In this document: piece after piece, positions 51,553-60,979 of the stretch
Layout of the letters: each line of letters starts with the position of its first letter
How positions within the stretch are numbered: position 1 is the first letter of the stretch
NCBI GenBank assembly: GCA_002327445.1
Contig: DCWA01000019.1
Span: forward strand, 138,445-202,444
Direction of reading: 5' to 3'
Length of the DNA: 64,000 nucleotides
DNA from: Desulfobacteraceae bacterium UBA2174
Lineage (GTDB): Bacteria > Desulfobacterota > Desulfobacteria > Desulfobacterales > UBA2174
Notes under the pieces: model-generated
What the model saw: only the letters and a program-made list of their open reading frames with translations
Databases searched by the model: none
Told to the model about the DNA's origin: nothing
Program-made: the position numbers and the translations under genes

Positions 51553-52296
51553 ATGATTCAACGAAAAGCCAAGGATTACCTGGTGTTCGCCTTGGACGTG
51601 CCGAGCGCGGCGGCGACCGAGCCCCTGGTCGAGCGGTTGGCCGGGGCGGTGGGGATGTTCAAGATCGGCCTGGAACTCTTCGTCCGCGAGGGACCGGCGG
51701 TGGTGGCGCTGGTACGGCGCCACGGGGGGGCGCGGATCTTTCTGGATCTCAAGCTCCATGACATCCCGGCCACCGTCCGGCGGGCCATGGCGGCCGCCGC
51801 GGCCCTGGATGTCGATTTCGTCACGGTGCACTGCGGCGAATCGGCGGCCATGCTCCAGGCGGCGGTGGAAGGCGCCGGAGGCCGAGTGAAGGTCCTCGGG
51901 GTGACCGTCCTCACCAGCGTCGCACCGGCCGACCTGAAGGCCGCCGGCCTGAGACCGGAGCTGGCGGAAAATCCCGGCAATCTGGTTTTGGCGCGAGCCG
52001 CGATGGCCGCGGACGCAGGCTGCGCCGGGGTCGTGTGTGCCGGCCACGAACTCGGGATGCTCAAAAGGCGGTTCGGCACCCGCCTGCTCGCCGTTGTGCC
52101 GGGGATCCGCCCCGATGTCGAGACGGTCGCCGCCGATGATCAGCGCCGTGTGGTGACGCCGGCCGCGGCGGTGGCCGCGGGGGCCGACTACCTGGTGGTG
52201 GGCCGGCCGATCCGGGATGCGCCCGACCCGCGACAGGCAGCCTCGGCCATTACCGGCGAGATTGCCGGCGCAATGGCCGCCCCGGGAGACCGTTGA
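51553..52296 (+). CDS. pyrF: Orotidine-5'-phosphate decarboxylase
   Basis: This 247-residue TIM barrel has VFALDVPSAA, the catalytic IFLDLKLHDIPATVRRAM and VVPGIRPD with the phosphate-binding GADYLVVGRPI. It makes UMP from OMP. The ATG at 51553 has GGATGAGG before it; an earlier ATG at 51535 overlaps rfbB and is less likely. Confidence 0.97.
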   Translation: MIQRKAKDYLVFALDVPSAAATEPLVERLAGAVGMFKIGLELFVREGPAVVALVRRHGGARIFLDLKLHDIPATVRRAMAAAAALDVDFVTVHCGESAAMLQAAVEGAGGRVKVLGVTVLTSVAPADLKAAGLRPELAENPGNLVLARAAMAADAGCAGVVCAGHELGMLKRRFGTRLLAVVPGIRPDVETVAADDQRRVVTPAAAVAAGADYLVVGRPIRDAPDPRQAASAITGEIAGAMAAPGDR

Positions 52297-52384
52297 AGGG
52301 GAGCCTGAAAGGCTTATTCTTCAAATCAAACAGATACTTCATGCCAGAATTATGCGAGGCGCTATGACACAAAGGAAACCCGCC

Positions 52385-52978
52385 ATGAAAACATTCTGGG
52401 CCACGCTTGTGGTGTTCGGGCTGCTCACCGGTACGCTGGCCGCGGGCCAGAAGGAAGAGGTGGAGGCCCTGCTCAAGTCCAAGATCGATTCCGTGCTGGA
52501 AATCCTGTCGCACAAGGAACTGGCGCAGGAAGACAAGAGCGCGAAGATCATGGAGGCGGTGGAGCCGATCTTCGATTTTGATATCATGGCCAAGTTGACG
52601 CTGGGCAAGACGGGTTGGCAGCGGATGAACGCTTCGCAGCAGCAGGAGTTCATCGATCTGTTCGTCGTCCGACTGAAGGCCTCCTACGTGGACAAGACGT
52701 CCCTCTACAACGACGAGAAGGTCGCCTACAAGCCCGCCGTGTTGGAAGACAACAAGGTTCACGTGCCGATGGACATCATCGGCGCGGACGGCGTCATATC
52801 GGTTCTTTACAAATTTTATTCCTCCTCGCAGAGTTGGAAAATATACGATGTCGAAATAAACGGCGTCAGTCTGGTCCAGAGCTACAAATCGCAGTTTACC
52901 GAAATCCTGCGCAACGGGACGGTCGACGACCTTCTCGGCGAATTGCGGAAAACACCGGTGAACGAAAAAACCAGCTAA
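52385..52978 (+). CDS. MlaC/Ttg2-type phospholipid-binding periplasmic protein
   Basis: The 197-residue protein starts MKTFWATLVVFGLLTGTLAA (signal peptide), with AAAGGAA seven bases upstream. The mature part (FDIMAKLTLGKTGWQRMNAS, QQQEFIDLFVVRLKASYVDK and QSWKIYDVEINGVSLVQSYK) is the MlaC fold. It shuttles phospholipid or hopanoid-like lipid through the periplasm. It lies 16 bp upstream of an RND/MMPL exporter, which is likely its partner. Confidence 0.9.
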   Translation: MKTFWATLVVFGLLTGTLAAGQKEEVEALLKSKIDSVLEILSHKELAQEDKSAKIMEAVEPIFDFDIMAKLTLGKTGWQRMNASQQQEFIDLFVVRLKASYVDKTSLYNDEKVAYKPAVLEDNKVHVPMDIIGADGVISVLYKFYSSSQSWKIYDVEINGVSLVQSYKSQFTEILRNGTVDDLLGELRKTPVNEKTS

Positions 52979-52994
52979 AGGTGCGGCCAACGAC

Positions 52995-55517
52995 ATGTCC
53001 AGGATGGAAACTTTTCTATATCGCTTCTTCGATCGCATCGTCATCGGGCGCCCGCGTACGACCATTGCACTGCTGATCTGCGTGACGGTGGTCTTGGCGT
53101 ATTTCGCCAAAGATTTCAAAATCGACGCCTCCTCGGACACGCTGATCAAACAGAGCGACGAAGCGTTCCGCTACTCCCAGAAAATGTCCGAGCGCTTTGG
53201 CGTCGGGGATTTTCTCTATATCGCCTACACCCCTTCCGGGGACCTGCTTTCCGCCGAAGTGCTGGCGGACATCGGCCGCCTGCGGGACGAAATCAAGGCT
53301 ATGGAACGGGTGGAGTCCGTGGTGACCCTTCTGGACGTGCCGCTGCTGGAAAGTCCGCCCTTGACCGTCAGAGAACTGGCGGGAGATCCCCACACCCTCG
53401 CGTCACCGGGGATCGACCGTGAAATGGTCCGCAGGGAACTGGCCAACAGCCCCATCTACCGGAATCTCATCGTCAGCCCGGACCTGAAGACCACCGCCAT
53501 CCAGGTGAATTTCAAGCTCGACCAATACTACTACGACCTCGTGCAGCGGCGGAACCGGCTGGAGGATAAATCTCGCGAAGGCCGCCTGAGCGATGAAGAG
53601 GCCGACGCCTACGCCGCCGTCAAGGCGGAGATCGAGAAGTACAGGGAAGCGGAGGACAAGCGGCGCGGGGAGGAAATAAAGCAAATTCGCGGCATCATGG
53701 ACCGCCACCGTGACAGCGCCGAACTGTTTCTCGGCGGGGTGAGCATGATCGCCGACGACATGATCCATTTCGTCAAGAACGATTTGAAGATCTTCGGCGC
53801 CGGGGTGTTCTTTTTTCTCGTGATGACACTGGCCGCCATATTCCGCGGGCTCCGGTGGGTCGTCTTGCCCATGCTCTGCTGCATCGTGTCCGCCGTGGCC
53901 ATGATCGGCGCCCTGGGATTGTTCGGCTGGAAAGTCACGGTGGTTTCCTCGAATTTCATCTCGCTGCAGTTGATCATCAGCATGACCTACACGATCCACC
54001 TCGTGGTCCGCTACCGGGAGCTTCAGATCAGCTACCCGTCCGATGGCCCGCAGGCGCTTTGCAGCAAGACCATCCGCTTCATGCTGATCCCCACCTTCTA
54101 TGCCGCCCTGACCACCGTCGCCGGATTCGAATCCCTGATCCTTTCCGACATCCTTCCGGTGGTCGCCTTCGGCTGGATGATGTCCACCGGGATTTGCGTA
54201 TCCATGGTGGTGACCTTCATCCTGTTTCCCGCCGGCATCATGCTGCTGCCCCAGGCGCCTCCGCCGGTGGTGAAAGATACCCGATTTTCGTTCACTCCGG
54301 CCCTGGGGCGGTTCACCGAGCACCATAAAGTTCTCGTTCTGGCGATCTGCGGGATCGTCCTTCTCGGCAGCGCCGCAGGGATGTCGCGGCTGATGGTGGA
54401 GAATTCCTTCATCAACTATTTCAAGGAATCCACCGAAATCTACCAGGGGATGAAAGTCCTGGACCAGCAGCTCGGTGGCACCACGCCGCTGGACATCATC
54501 ATCGATTTCAAGGACTCGGAAGCCCTGGATCCGGTCGAGACGCCCCCATCCGAGGGGCAAGCGGAGGCGGACGGCTTTGGCGAGTTCAATGAATTCGAGG
54601 AGGGATCCGACCGCAAATACTGGTTCACGCCTTACAAGATGAACCGGGTGCTCGAGGCGCATGCGTATCTTGAACAACTGCCCGAAGTCGGCAATGTCCT
54701 CTCGCTGGGCACCATGATGAAAATCGCCACCCGGCTCAACAACGGCGAACCGTTGGACAGTTTCGAGCTGTCCCTGGCCTACAACGAAATTCCGGAGACG
54801 TACCAGGAACTGCTGGTCAAGCCGTTCGCCTCGGTGGAACACAACCAGGCCCGCCTCTTCGTTCGGGTGAAGGACTCCGAACCCGGCCTGCGCCGCAACG
54901 AATTCATCCAACGCGTCGAGCATGATCTCATCGCCAAGCTCGGCTTCAAGGAGGATGAGATCCATCTCACCGGGTTGCTGGTCCTTTACAACAACATGCT
55001 CCAGAGCCTGTTCGAGTCCCAATTCGCTTCGCTGGGGAGCGCCGTTCTGGCCATGATCGCCATGTACCTCGTTCTTTTCCGGTCGCTGAAGGTTTCCCTC
55101 ATCGCCATTTTCCCCAACCTCTTCGCCATCGGCGCCATTCTCGGATTCATGGGATGGGCCGGCATACCGCTGGACATGATGACCATCACCATCGCCTCCA
55201 TCAGCGTCAGCATCGCCGACGACAACGCGATCCAGTACATCTGCCGCTTCCGGGAGGAGATCAAGACCGACGGCGACTATATCGGCGCCATGCATCGGTG
55301 CCACGGCAGCATCGGCTACGACATGTTCTACACCACCATCACCCTCGTGATCGGGTTTTCCATCCTGGCGTTGTCCAACTTCATCCCCACCATCGTCTTC
55401 GGTCTGCTCACCGGGTTGGTGATGATCATCGCCCTGTTCGCCTCCCTGACCCTGCTGCCGGTGTTGATCGTCCTGGTCAAACCCTTCGGCGACGGCCGCG
55501 CGGCGGCGGTTCGATAG
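52995..55517 (+). CDS. RND/MMPL-family lipid transporter (HpnN-like)
   Basis: The 840-residue membrane protein has an N-terminal span (TTIALLICVTVVLAYFA), two large periplasmic loops and two blocks of five or six spans (~260-420 and ~690-835). A conserved SISVSIADDNAIQYICRFRE segment lies in the second block. It resembles the sterol-sensing/MMPL group, including the hopanoid exporter HpnN. With the upstream MlaC-like protein it could move lipids to the outer membrane. No hopanoid cyclase genes are nearby, so cargo is unknown. Confidence 0.85.
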   Translation: MSRMETFLYRFFDRIVIGRPRTTIALLICVTVVLAYFAKDFKIDASSDTLIKQSDEAFRYSQKMSERFGVGDFLYIAYTPSGDLLSAEVLADIGRLRDEIKAMERVESVVTLLDVPLLESPPLTVRELAGDPHTLASPGIDREMVRRELANSPIYRNLIVSPDLKTTAIQVNFKLDQYYYDLVQRRNRLEDKSREGRLSDEEADAYAAVKAEIEKYREAEDKRRGEEIKQIRGIMDRHRDSAELFLGGVSMIADDMIHFVKNDLKIFGAGVFFFLVMTLAAIFRGLRWVVLPMLCCIVSAVAMIGALGLFGWKVTVVSSNFISLQLIISMTYTIHLVVRYRELQISYPSDGPQALCSKTIRFMLIPTFYAALTTVAGFESLILSDILPVVAFGWMMSTGICVSMVVTFILFPAGIMLLPQAPPPVVKDTRFSFTPALGRFTEHHKVLVLAICGIVLLGSAAGMSRLMVENSFINYFKESTEIYQGMKVLDQQLGGTTPLDIIIDFKDSEALDPVETPPSEGQAEADGFGEFNEFEEGSDRKYWFTPYKMNRVLEAHAYLEQLPEVGNVLSLGTMMKIATRLNNGEPLDSFELSLAYNEIPETYQELLVKPFASVEHNQARLFVRVKDSEPGLRRNEFIQRVEHDLIAKLGFKEDEIHLTGLLVLYNNMLQSLFESQFASLGSAVLAMIAMYLVLFRSLKVSLIAIFPNLFAIGAILGFMGWAGIPLDMMTITIASISVSIADDNAIQYICRFREEIKTDGDYIGAMHRCHGSIGYDMFYTTITLVIGFSILALSNFIPTIVFGLLTGLVMIIALFASLTLLPVLIVLVKPFGDGRAAAVR

Positions 55518-55566
55518 GCCGTTCCGCCGCCCCGGCGCCCCAATGGCGCGGCTCCGGATTGTTCCC

Positions 55567-55595
55567 TTGACAGTGCGCATGTCGGGTGGTAGACG
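55567..55595 (+). promoter_or_regulatory. Possible promoter of the decarboxylase gamma-beta pair
   Basis: TTGACA at 55567-55572 and TAGACG at 55590-55595 with a 17-bp spacer lie 44 bp before the gamma ATG. The -35 is perfect and the -10 is poor. Confidence 0.4.
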
Positions 55596-55639
55596 CTGAA
55601 ACTTCTTAAAAAAGAATCCCAAAGCCGGGAAGGCGAGCC

Positions 55640-55858
55640 ATGGACAACTGGACGTTCGGATTCACAATGATCGTCGTGGGGATGGGCGGCACCATCGTCA
55701 CCCTGGGCCTGTTCGCCCTGATGATGGGACTGCTGAAAAAGCTGTTCCCCGTGCCCGCGGAGGAACAGCCGCCCGAGACCGTTCCTGCGGAAGAAATCGC
55801 TCCGGAAGAGGTGGAGGAACCTGAAAACACTTGCGACGATGAGGCTGCGCCATGCTAG
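55640..55858 (+). CDS. Sodium-pump decarboxylase gamma subunit (OadG family)
   Basis: The 72-residue protein has one N-terminal span (GFTMIVVGMGGTIVTLGLFA) followed by a Pro/Glu-rich tail (VPAEEIAPEEVEEPENT). This is the OadG pattern, which anchors the complex and binds the carboxyltransferase. It overlaps the beta-subunit gene by 7 bp. Confidence 0.85.
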   Translation: MDNWTFGFTMIVVGMGGTIVTLGLFALMMGLLKKLFPVPAEEQPPETVPAEEIAPEEVEEPENTCDDEAAPC

Positions 55859-56997
55859 ATGCAATCATTAGCGGGTTGAGCGGTTTGGGAGCCGGTGTCG
55901 CCAACCTGCACTGGTCCAATCCGATCATGATCGCGGTGGGCGGAGTGCTCCTGTACCTGGCGATCAAGAAGGACGTCGAACCCCTCCTGCTCGTTCCCAT
56001 CGGCTTCGGGGCCATTCTGGTCAACATCCCGTTGGCGGACCTGATGGGCGATGAGGGATTTCTGCGCACCATCTACAACATGGGGGTGGCCAACGAGCTG
56101 TTTCCCCTGCTGATTTTCATCGGGATCGGGGCCATGACGGACTTCGGGCCCCTCCTGGAGAACCCGAAGATATTCCTCCTTGGCGCCGCCGGACAGTTCG
56201 GGATCTTCCTGACCATCGGCCTGGCCCTGGTGGCCGGTTTTTCCAAGCTCGACGCGGTGGCCATCGGGGTGATCGGGGCCTGCGACGGCCCGACGGCGAT
56301 CTACGTGACGTCCAAGTACGCCCCTCACCTCCTCGGGGCCGTATCGGTGGCCGCCTATTCCTACATGTCGCTGGTGCCGGTGATCCAGCCGCCCATCATG
56401 CGCCTGCTCACCACTGAAAAAGAGCGCCAGATCGACATGTCCCATGTCACCCACACACCGGCTTCCAAGACGACCCGCATCGTTTTTCCCATCGCCGTCA
56501 CCATCTTCGGCGGCCTCATCGCTCCCAAGGGGCTGCCGTTGCTGGCCACGATCATGCTGGGCAACCTCATGAAGGAATCCGGCGTGGTCAGCCGCCTCAC
56601 CAAGGCCTCGGAAAACGAGATCGCCAACGTGGTGACCCTCCTCCTGGGCATTTCCATCGGGGCCACCATGGACGGGCGGTTGTTTTTGAAGGGGCAAACC
56701 CTGCTCATCCTGGCCTTCGGTTTTCTCGCCATCTGCCTGGACACGGTCTGCGGGGTGGCCTTCGGCAAGTTGATGAACCTGCTCAGCGGCGGCAAGTTCA
56801 ACCCGCTGATCGGCGCGGCCGGCATCTCGGCCTACCCCATGGCCGCCCGCGTGGTGCAGAAGGAAGGGCAGAAGTACAACCCGTTCAGCTTCCTGCTCAT
56901 GCACGCCGTGGGAGCCAACACCGGCGGCCAGGTCGGCTCGGTGATGGCCGCGGCCATCATGCTCTCCGTACTCCAGGGAATCGGCCTCGTGCCCTGA
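55852..56997 (+). CDS. Sodium-ion-translocating decarboxylase beta subunit (OadB/GcdB/MmdB)
   Basis: The 381-residue membrane protein has ~10 spans, with the conserved segments GIGAMTDFGPLLENPKIFLL, GVIGACDGPTAIYVTSKYAP (with the sodium-binding Asp), SYMSLVPVIQPPIMRLLTT and HAVGANTGGQVGSVMAA. It couples biotin-bound CO2 release to sodium export. Which acyl-CoA or acid is used depends on the alpha subunit, and no carboxyltransferase or biotin carrier gene is in the window; they must be elsewhere. Confidence 0.95.
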   Translation: MLDAIISGLSGLGAGVANLHWSNPIMIAVGGVLLYLAIKKDVEPLLLVPIGFGAILVNIPLADLMGDEGFLRTIYNMGVANELFPLLIFIGIGAMTDFGPLLENPKIFLLGAAGQFGIFLTIGLALVAGFSKLDAVAIGVIGACDGPTAIYVTSKYAPHLLGAVSVAAYSYMSLVPVIQPPIMRLLTTEKERQIDMSHVTHTPASKTTRIVFPIAVTIFGGLIAPKGLPLLATIMLGNLMKESGVVSRLTKASENEIANVVTLLLGISIGATMDGRLFLKGQTLLILAFGFLAICLDTVCGVAFGKLMNLLSGGKFNPLIGAAGISAYPMAARVVQKEGQKYNPFSFLLMHAVGANTGGQVGSVMAAAIMLSVLQGIGLVP

Positions 56998-57029
56998 GGC
57001 GTTGCGAATTGTCGGGTTTCATGACAGAG

Positions 57030-57061
57030 GCTCCTCGATCGGACAGGTCGAGGAGCTTTTT
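57030..57061 (+). terminator. Rho-independent terminator after the decarboxylase beta gene
   Basis: GCTCCTCGA (57030-57038) and TCGAGGAGC (57048-57056) form a 9-bp perfect stem with a 9-nt loop, followed by five T (57057-57061). It lies 33 bp after the beta-subunit stop. Confidence 0.92.
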
Positions 57062-57143
57062 CATGTCTGGGGCGCCGTTCCCATGGGGGACGGTCCGTTG
57101 GGCCGGCGAGGAAGGGGGTTGCGTTTTGTTCCGCTTCCCGGGA

Positions 57144-57371
57144 TCAGAGCCCCAGCAGCCGCCGGGGGTTGTCGCTCATCAGCGCCTGCTTCACACCGTC
57201 CTTGAAGGGGATCTGGTCCAGTCCGGCCACGATCCGGGTACGCTTGAGCAGGGGGTAGTCGCTGCCGAACAGGGCCTTGTGACGCAGGGGGCCATCGATC
57301 TGGCGGATCACGTCGTCCTCGGGGATGCGCTTGGGCCCCCAGCCGGCGATTCGGAGAACCTCCCCGGGCAA
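57144..57371 (-). pseudogene. Amidohydrolase C-terminal remnant
   Basis: About 75 codons read IRQIDGPLRHKALFGSDYP, then KTRIVAGLDQIPFKDGVKQ and DNPRRLLGL, the usual ending of amidohydrolase-2 (TIM-barrel) proteins with the FGSDYP metal/acid motif. Upstream the frame is closed by TGA immediately before the first codon, and no catalytic N-terminal half is seen. It is therefore a truncated remnant. Between 57372 and 57598 nothing else is recognisable. Confidence 0.65.
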
Positions 57372-57598
57372 TCATTCGATGGGGTTGGAAAACGGCCGGG
57401 ACGGCCTGTGCCGTTTGGGTGAGGCGTTTCGGCTTACGGCATTTGTCCCCGGGCTGTCAAGATCGGCTCCATGCGCGAGACGTTGCCGGATGAGCCATTG
57501 AACTTTCAGGACATTTTCCAAGGCCCTGCGGTTCAGCGGCCGCGATGGTGTCGGAGAAGGGTCCTTTTGGTCCTTATTACTTGAACGGGAGAGACGTC

Positions 57599-58954
57599 AT
57601 GAATCCACTGATTTTTCGCGAGTACGACATCCGCGGCATTGCCGATACGGATTTCACCGATGCCGACGTCGAAGTCCTGGGCCGGGCCGTCGGCACCCTT
57701 CTGGCCCGCCGGGGAAGCCGACGGCTCACCGTGGGACGAGACTGCCGTCTCTCGTCGGACCGCTATGCCGAGCGCTTCATCGCCGGCCTGGCCGCCACGG
57801 GAGCTCAGGTCACCGACATCGGTGTCTGCCCCACCCCGCTGCTCTACTTTTCCATTGCCCACCTGGCGCAGGAAGGCGGGGTGATGATCACCGCCAGCCA
57901 CAACCCGGGGGAATACAACGGGTTCAAGATCTGTCGCGGCTTGGATTCGGTCCATGGGGAAGAGCTTCAGCAGGTTCGCGCCATCATCGAAAAAAGGGAG
58001 TTCGTCGCTGGGGACGGAACCTGCCGGACGACGGACTTGGTGCCGGCTTACACGGCATTCTTGACGGGCAACCTCAAACTGGCCCGGCCGATGCGCATCG
58101 CCGTGGACGCGGGCAACGGCACTGCCGGTCCCCTGGCGGTGCCGATTCTCACCGCCCTGGGCTGTGAGGTGGTGCCGCTGTACTGCGAGATGGACGGCCG
58201 TTTTCCCAATCACCCGGCCGATCCTACCGTGGCGGACAACATGGCCGATCTGATCCGTACCGTGGTCGACCGCGGTTTGGACCTGGGCATCGGCTTCGAC
58301 GGCGACGGAGACCGGATCGGCGTGGTGGACGAACGGGGGCGCATCGTCTACGGCGATCGCCTCATGATCCTCTTTGCCCGCGAGATCCTTTCGCGCAAGC
58401 CCGGAGCGACCTTCATCGGCGAGGTCAAGTGCTCCAAGACGATGTACGACGATATCGAAAGACACGGCGGCCGGGCCGTCATGTGGAAGACCGGGCACGC
58501 CTTGATCAAGAAAAAGATGAAGGAGGAGGGGGCCGAGATGGCAGGGGAGATGAGCGGGCACATGTTTTTCGCCGACCGCTATTTCGGCTTCGACGACGCG
58601 ATCTATGCCGCCGGCCGCCTGCTGGAGATCCTGTCGGCGACGAGCCGGCGGATCTCCGACCTGCTGGCCGGCGTTCCCGAAACGGTCACCACCCCGGAGA
58701 TCCGGGTCGAGTGCCCCGATCACATCAAGTTCGCCGTGGTGGCGAAGGTGACCGAAACTCTGCGCCGATCCTATCCCGTCATCGACATCGATGGCGTCCG
58801 GGTGCTCCTGGACGATGGCTGGGGGCTGGTGCGGGCCTCCAACACCCAGCCGGCCCTCGTCTTGCGCTTCGAGGCGCCTACCGAAAGCCGGCTGGCGGAG
58901 ATCCGCAACCTGGTGGAGGGCGTGTTGCGGCAGGTCCAGGCCGAATTCGTGTGA
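57599..58954 (+). CDS. Phosphomannomutase/phosphoglucomutase
   Basis: The 451-residue alpha-D-phosphohexomutase starts MNPLIFREYDIRGIADTDFT. It has the phosphoserine loop MITASHNPGEYNGFK, the magnesium site GFDGDGDRIGVVDE, the sugar loop GEMSGHMFF and the C-terminal phosphate loop RASNTQPALVLRFE. It supplies mannose-1-P or glucose-1-P for surface sugars, which fits rfbB. GGGAGAG precedes the ATG. Confidence 0.95.
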   Translation: MNPLIFREYDIRGIADTDFTDADVEVLGRAVGTLLARRGSRRLTVGRDCRLSSDRYAERFIAGLAATGAQVTDIGVCPTPLLYFSIAHLAQEGGVMITASHNPGEYNGFKICRGLDSVHGEELQQVRAIIEKREFVAGDGTCRTTDLVPAYTAFLTGNLKLARPMRIAVDAGNGTAGPLAVPILTALGCEVVPLYCEMDGRFPNHPADPTVADNMADLIRTVVDRGLDLGIGFDGDGDRIGVVDERGRIVYGDRLMILFAREILSRKPGATFIGEVKCSKTMYDDIERHGGRAVMWKTGHALIKKKMKEEGAEMAGEMSGHMFFADRYFGFDDAIYAAGRLLEILSATSRRISDLLAGVPETVTTPEIRVECPDHIKFAVVAKVTETLRRSYPVIDIDGVRVLLDDGWGLVRASNTQPALVLRFEAPTESRLAEIRNLVEGVLRQVQAEFV

Positions 58955-58978
58955 CGGCGGGCGATAGCCCGCCACGAG

Positions 58979-60721
58979 TCAGGCCTTCGAAAGCTTCTGC
59001 TGGATCTTGGCCCACGTGTCGCGCAGGGTAACGCTGCGGTTGAAGACCGGGCGCCCCGGTCGGCTGTCCTTCGCATCGACGCAGAAATAGCCCAGACGCT
59101 CGAACTGGAAGAAGTCTCCCGGGGCCGCGGCGGCCAGCCCCGGTTCCAGCCGGCAGCCGCCCAGCACGGTCAGGGCCTCCGGGTTGACAAGGTCGAGAAA
59201 CGATGCGCCCTCCGGCACCTCGGCGGGGTTGTCCACCGTGAAGAGGTGCTCGTAGAGGCGCACGTCGGCGCCGATGGCCGCGTGAGCCGCCACCCAGTGG
59301 ATCGTTCCCTTGACCTTGCGGCCGTCCGGGGCGTCGCCGCCGCGGGTGGCCGGGTCGTAGGTGCAGCGCAATTCGACAATCTCCCCGGAGTGCGGATCGG
59401 TGACCACACCGGTGCAGGTGATGAAGTAGGCGTAGCGCAGCCGCACTTCTCGCCCCGGCGCCAAGCGGAACCACTTCTTGGGCGGATCGACCATGAAGTC
59501 GTCGCGTTCGATGTAGATTTCCCGCCCGAAGGGAACTTGCCGGGTGCCGGCCTCCGGGTCTTCCGGGTTGTTGATCGCCTCCAGGGTTTCGGTGTGCCCC
59601 AGAGGGTAGTTCTCGATGACCACCTTCAGCGGCCGCAGCACCGCCATGACCCGCGGGGCCCGGCGGTTGAGGTCCTCGCGCAGGCAGTGCTCCAGCAAGG
59701 TGTAGTCCACGGTGCTCTGTGCCCGGGCCACGCCGATGCGGTCGCAGAAATCGCGGATCGCCTCGGGGGTGAAACCCCGGCGGCGCAGGCCGCTCAAGGT
59801 GGGCATGCGCGGGTCGTCCCAACCGTCGACGATTTTTTCGGCCACCAACTGCAGCAGCTTGCGTTTGCTGAGCACCGTGCGGGTCAGGTTGAGGCGGGCG
59901 AACTCGTACTGGTGCGGGCGGTCGGGGATTTCCAGGGTGTCGAGAATCCAGTCGTAGATCTCCCGGTTGTTCTCGAATTCCATGGTGCAGATCGAGTGGG
60001 TGATCCCCTCGATGGCATCCGACAGGCAGTGGGCGAAATCGTAAAGCGGGTAGATGCACCAGCGGTCGCCCGTGCGGTGATGATGCGCCTTTCGAATCCG
60101 GTAGAGGGTCGGGTCGCGCATGACGACGTTGGCGCTGGCCATGTCGATCCTGGCCCGCAGGACCCGGCTGCCCTCCTCGAATTCCCCGTTTTTCATGCGC
60201 TCGAACAGATCGAGATTTTCTGCCACCGGACGATCGCGGTACGGACCGGGGGAGCCCGGGCGGGTCAGCGTGCCCCGGGATTCGCGGATCTGCTCGGCGC
60301 TCTGGTCGTCCACGTAGGCCTTGCCCTTTTCGATCAGGGCCACGGCGAACCGGTAGAGCCGATCGAAGTAGTCGGAGGCGTAAAAGAGGCGATTTTCCCA
60401 GTCGAAGCCCAGCCATCGCACATCGGCCTGGATCGATTCGACGTAGGCGACTTCTTCCTTGGTGGGGTTGGTATCGTCGAAGCGCAGGTTGCAGGTGCCG
60501 GAAAATTGCCGGGCGATGCCGAAATTCAAGCAGATCGACTTGGCGTGCCCGATGTGCAGGAAACCATTGGGTTCCGGCGGAAAGCGGGTAGCGACCCGTC
60601 CGCCGTGCACGCCGGCGGCCACGTCGTCCGCAACGATCTGGCGGATGAAATCCATCGATTTTTGGCTTTCCGCGCTTTCCGCCGAGGCCGGCGTTTCGGC
60701 GTCATCCTTGATTGCCCCCAT
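58979..60721 (-). CDS. glnS: Glutaminyl-tRNA synthetase
   Basis: The 580-residue class I synthetase has the HIGH-box region PEPNGFLHIGHAKSICLNFG and the KMSKS-like VLSKRKL. RFDDTNPTKEEVAYVESI is typical of GlnRS, and an anticodon-binding beta-barrel tail starts near residue 340. The start is at MGAIKDDAETP with GGAAT upstream. Many Desulfobacterota use the GatCAB route instead, so presence of GlnS may mean direct Gln-tRNA charging. Confidence 0.97.
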   Translation of the reverse strand: MGAIKDDAETPASAESAESQKSMDFIRQIVADDVAAGVHGGRVATRFPPEPNGFLHIGHAKSICLNFGIARQFSGTCNLRFDDTNPTKEEVAYVESIQADVRWLGFDWENRLFYASDYFDRLYRFAVALIEKGKAYVDDQSAEQIRESRGTLTRPGSPGPYRDRPVAENLDLFERMKNGEFEEGSRVLRARIDMASANVVMRDPTLYRIRKAHHHRTGDRWCIYPLYDFAHCLSDAIEGITHSICTMEFENNREIYDWILDTLEIPDRPHQYEFARLNLTRTVLSKRKLLQLVAEKIVDGWDDPRMPTLSGLRRRGFTPEAIRDFCDRIGVARAQSTVDYTLLEHCLREDLNRRAPRVMAVLRPLKVVIENYPLGHTETLEAINNPEDPEAGTRQVPFGREIYIERDDFMVDPPKKWFRLAPGREVRLRYAYFITCTGVVTDPHSGEIVELRCTYDPATRGGDAPDGRKVKGTIHWVAAHAAIGADVRLYEHLFTVDNPAEVPEGASFLDLVNPEALTVLGGCRLEPGLAAAAPGDFFQFERLGYFCVDAKDSRPGRPVFNRSVTLRDTWAKIQQKLSKA

Positions 60722-60926
60722 TGGTATTCCTTTCTCTGTCGGCCGAAGCCCGCCAGCGGGGGCGGCAGGAATTCGGTCGGCCCGATAACGATGCGTTGAA
60801 AACGAGTGGCCTTTTTTTTTCACATTTCGCTTTGGCGGTCAACCACACGGCATCCCGACGGCAAGCCGGCGGCGCCGCTTGGCCATTGGCGGTTTCGATG
60901 ATTTCACTTTCCCCCCATGCGAAAAA

Positions 60927-60943
60927 TTGATAAGGATTCTCAA
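60927..60943. promoter_or_regulatory. Fur/PerR-type operator upstream of the peroxiredoxin gene
   Basis: TGATAAGGATTCTCA (60928-60942) differs at only two positions from the 7-1-7 Fur-box consensus TGATAATGATTATCA. It lies 37 bases before the peroxiredoxin ATG, where a repressor would block transcription. PerR boxes are similar, so either regulator is possible. Confidence 0.65.
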
Positions 60944-60979
60944 TCAGCCTGTGCCAACCCTAAAACAAAAGGAGGTCCA

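Noticed and set aside
57144..57440. TGA before the amidohydrolase remnant as a selenocysteine codon
   Set aside because: The upstream frame has no amidohydrolase sequence, there is no hairpin at SECIS distance, and Sec is not known at this place in the family.
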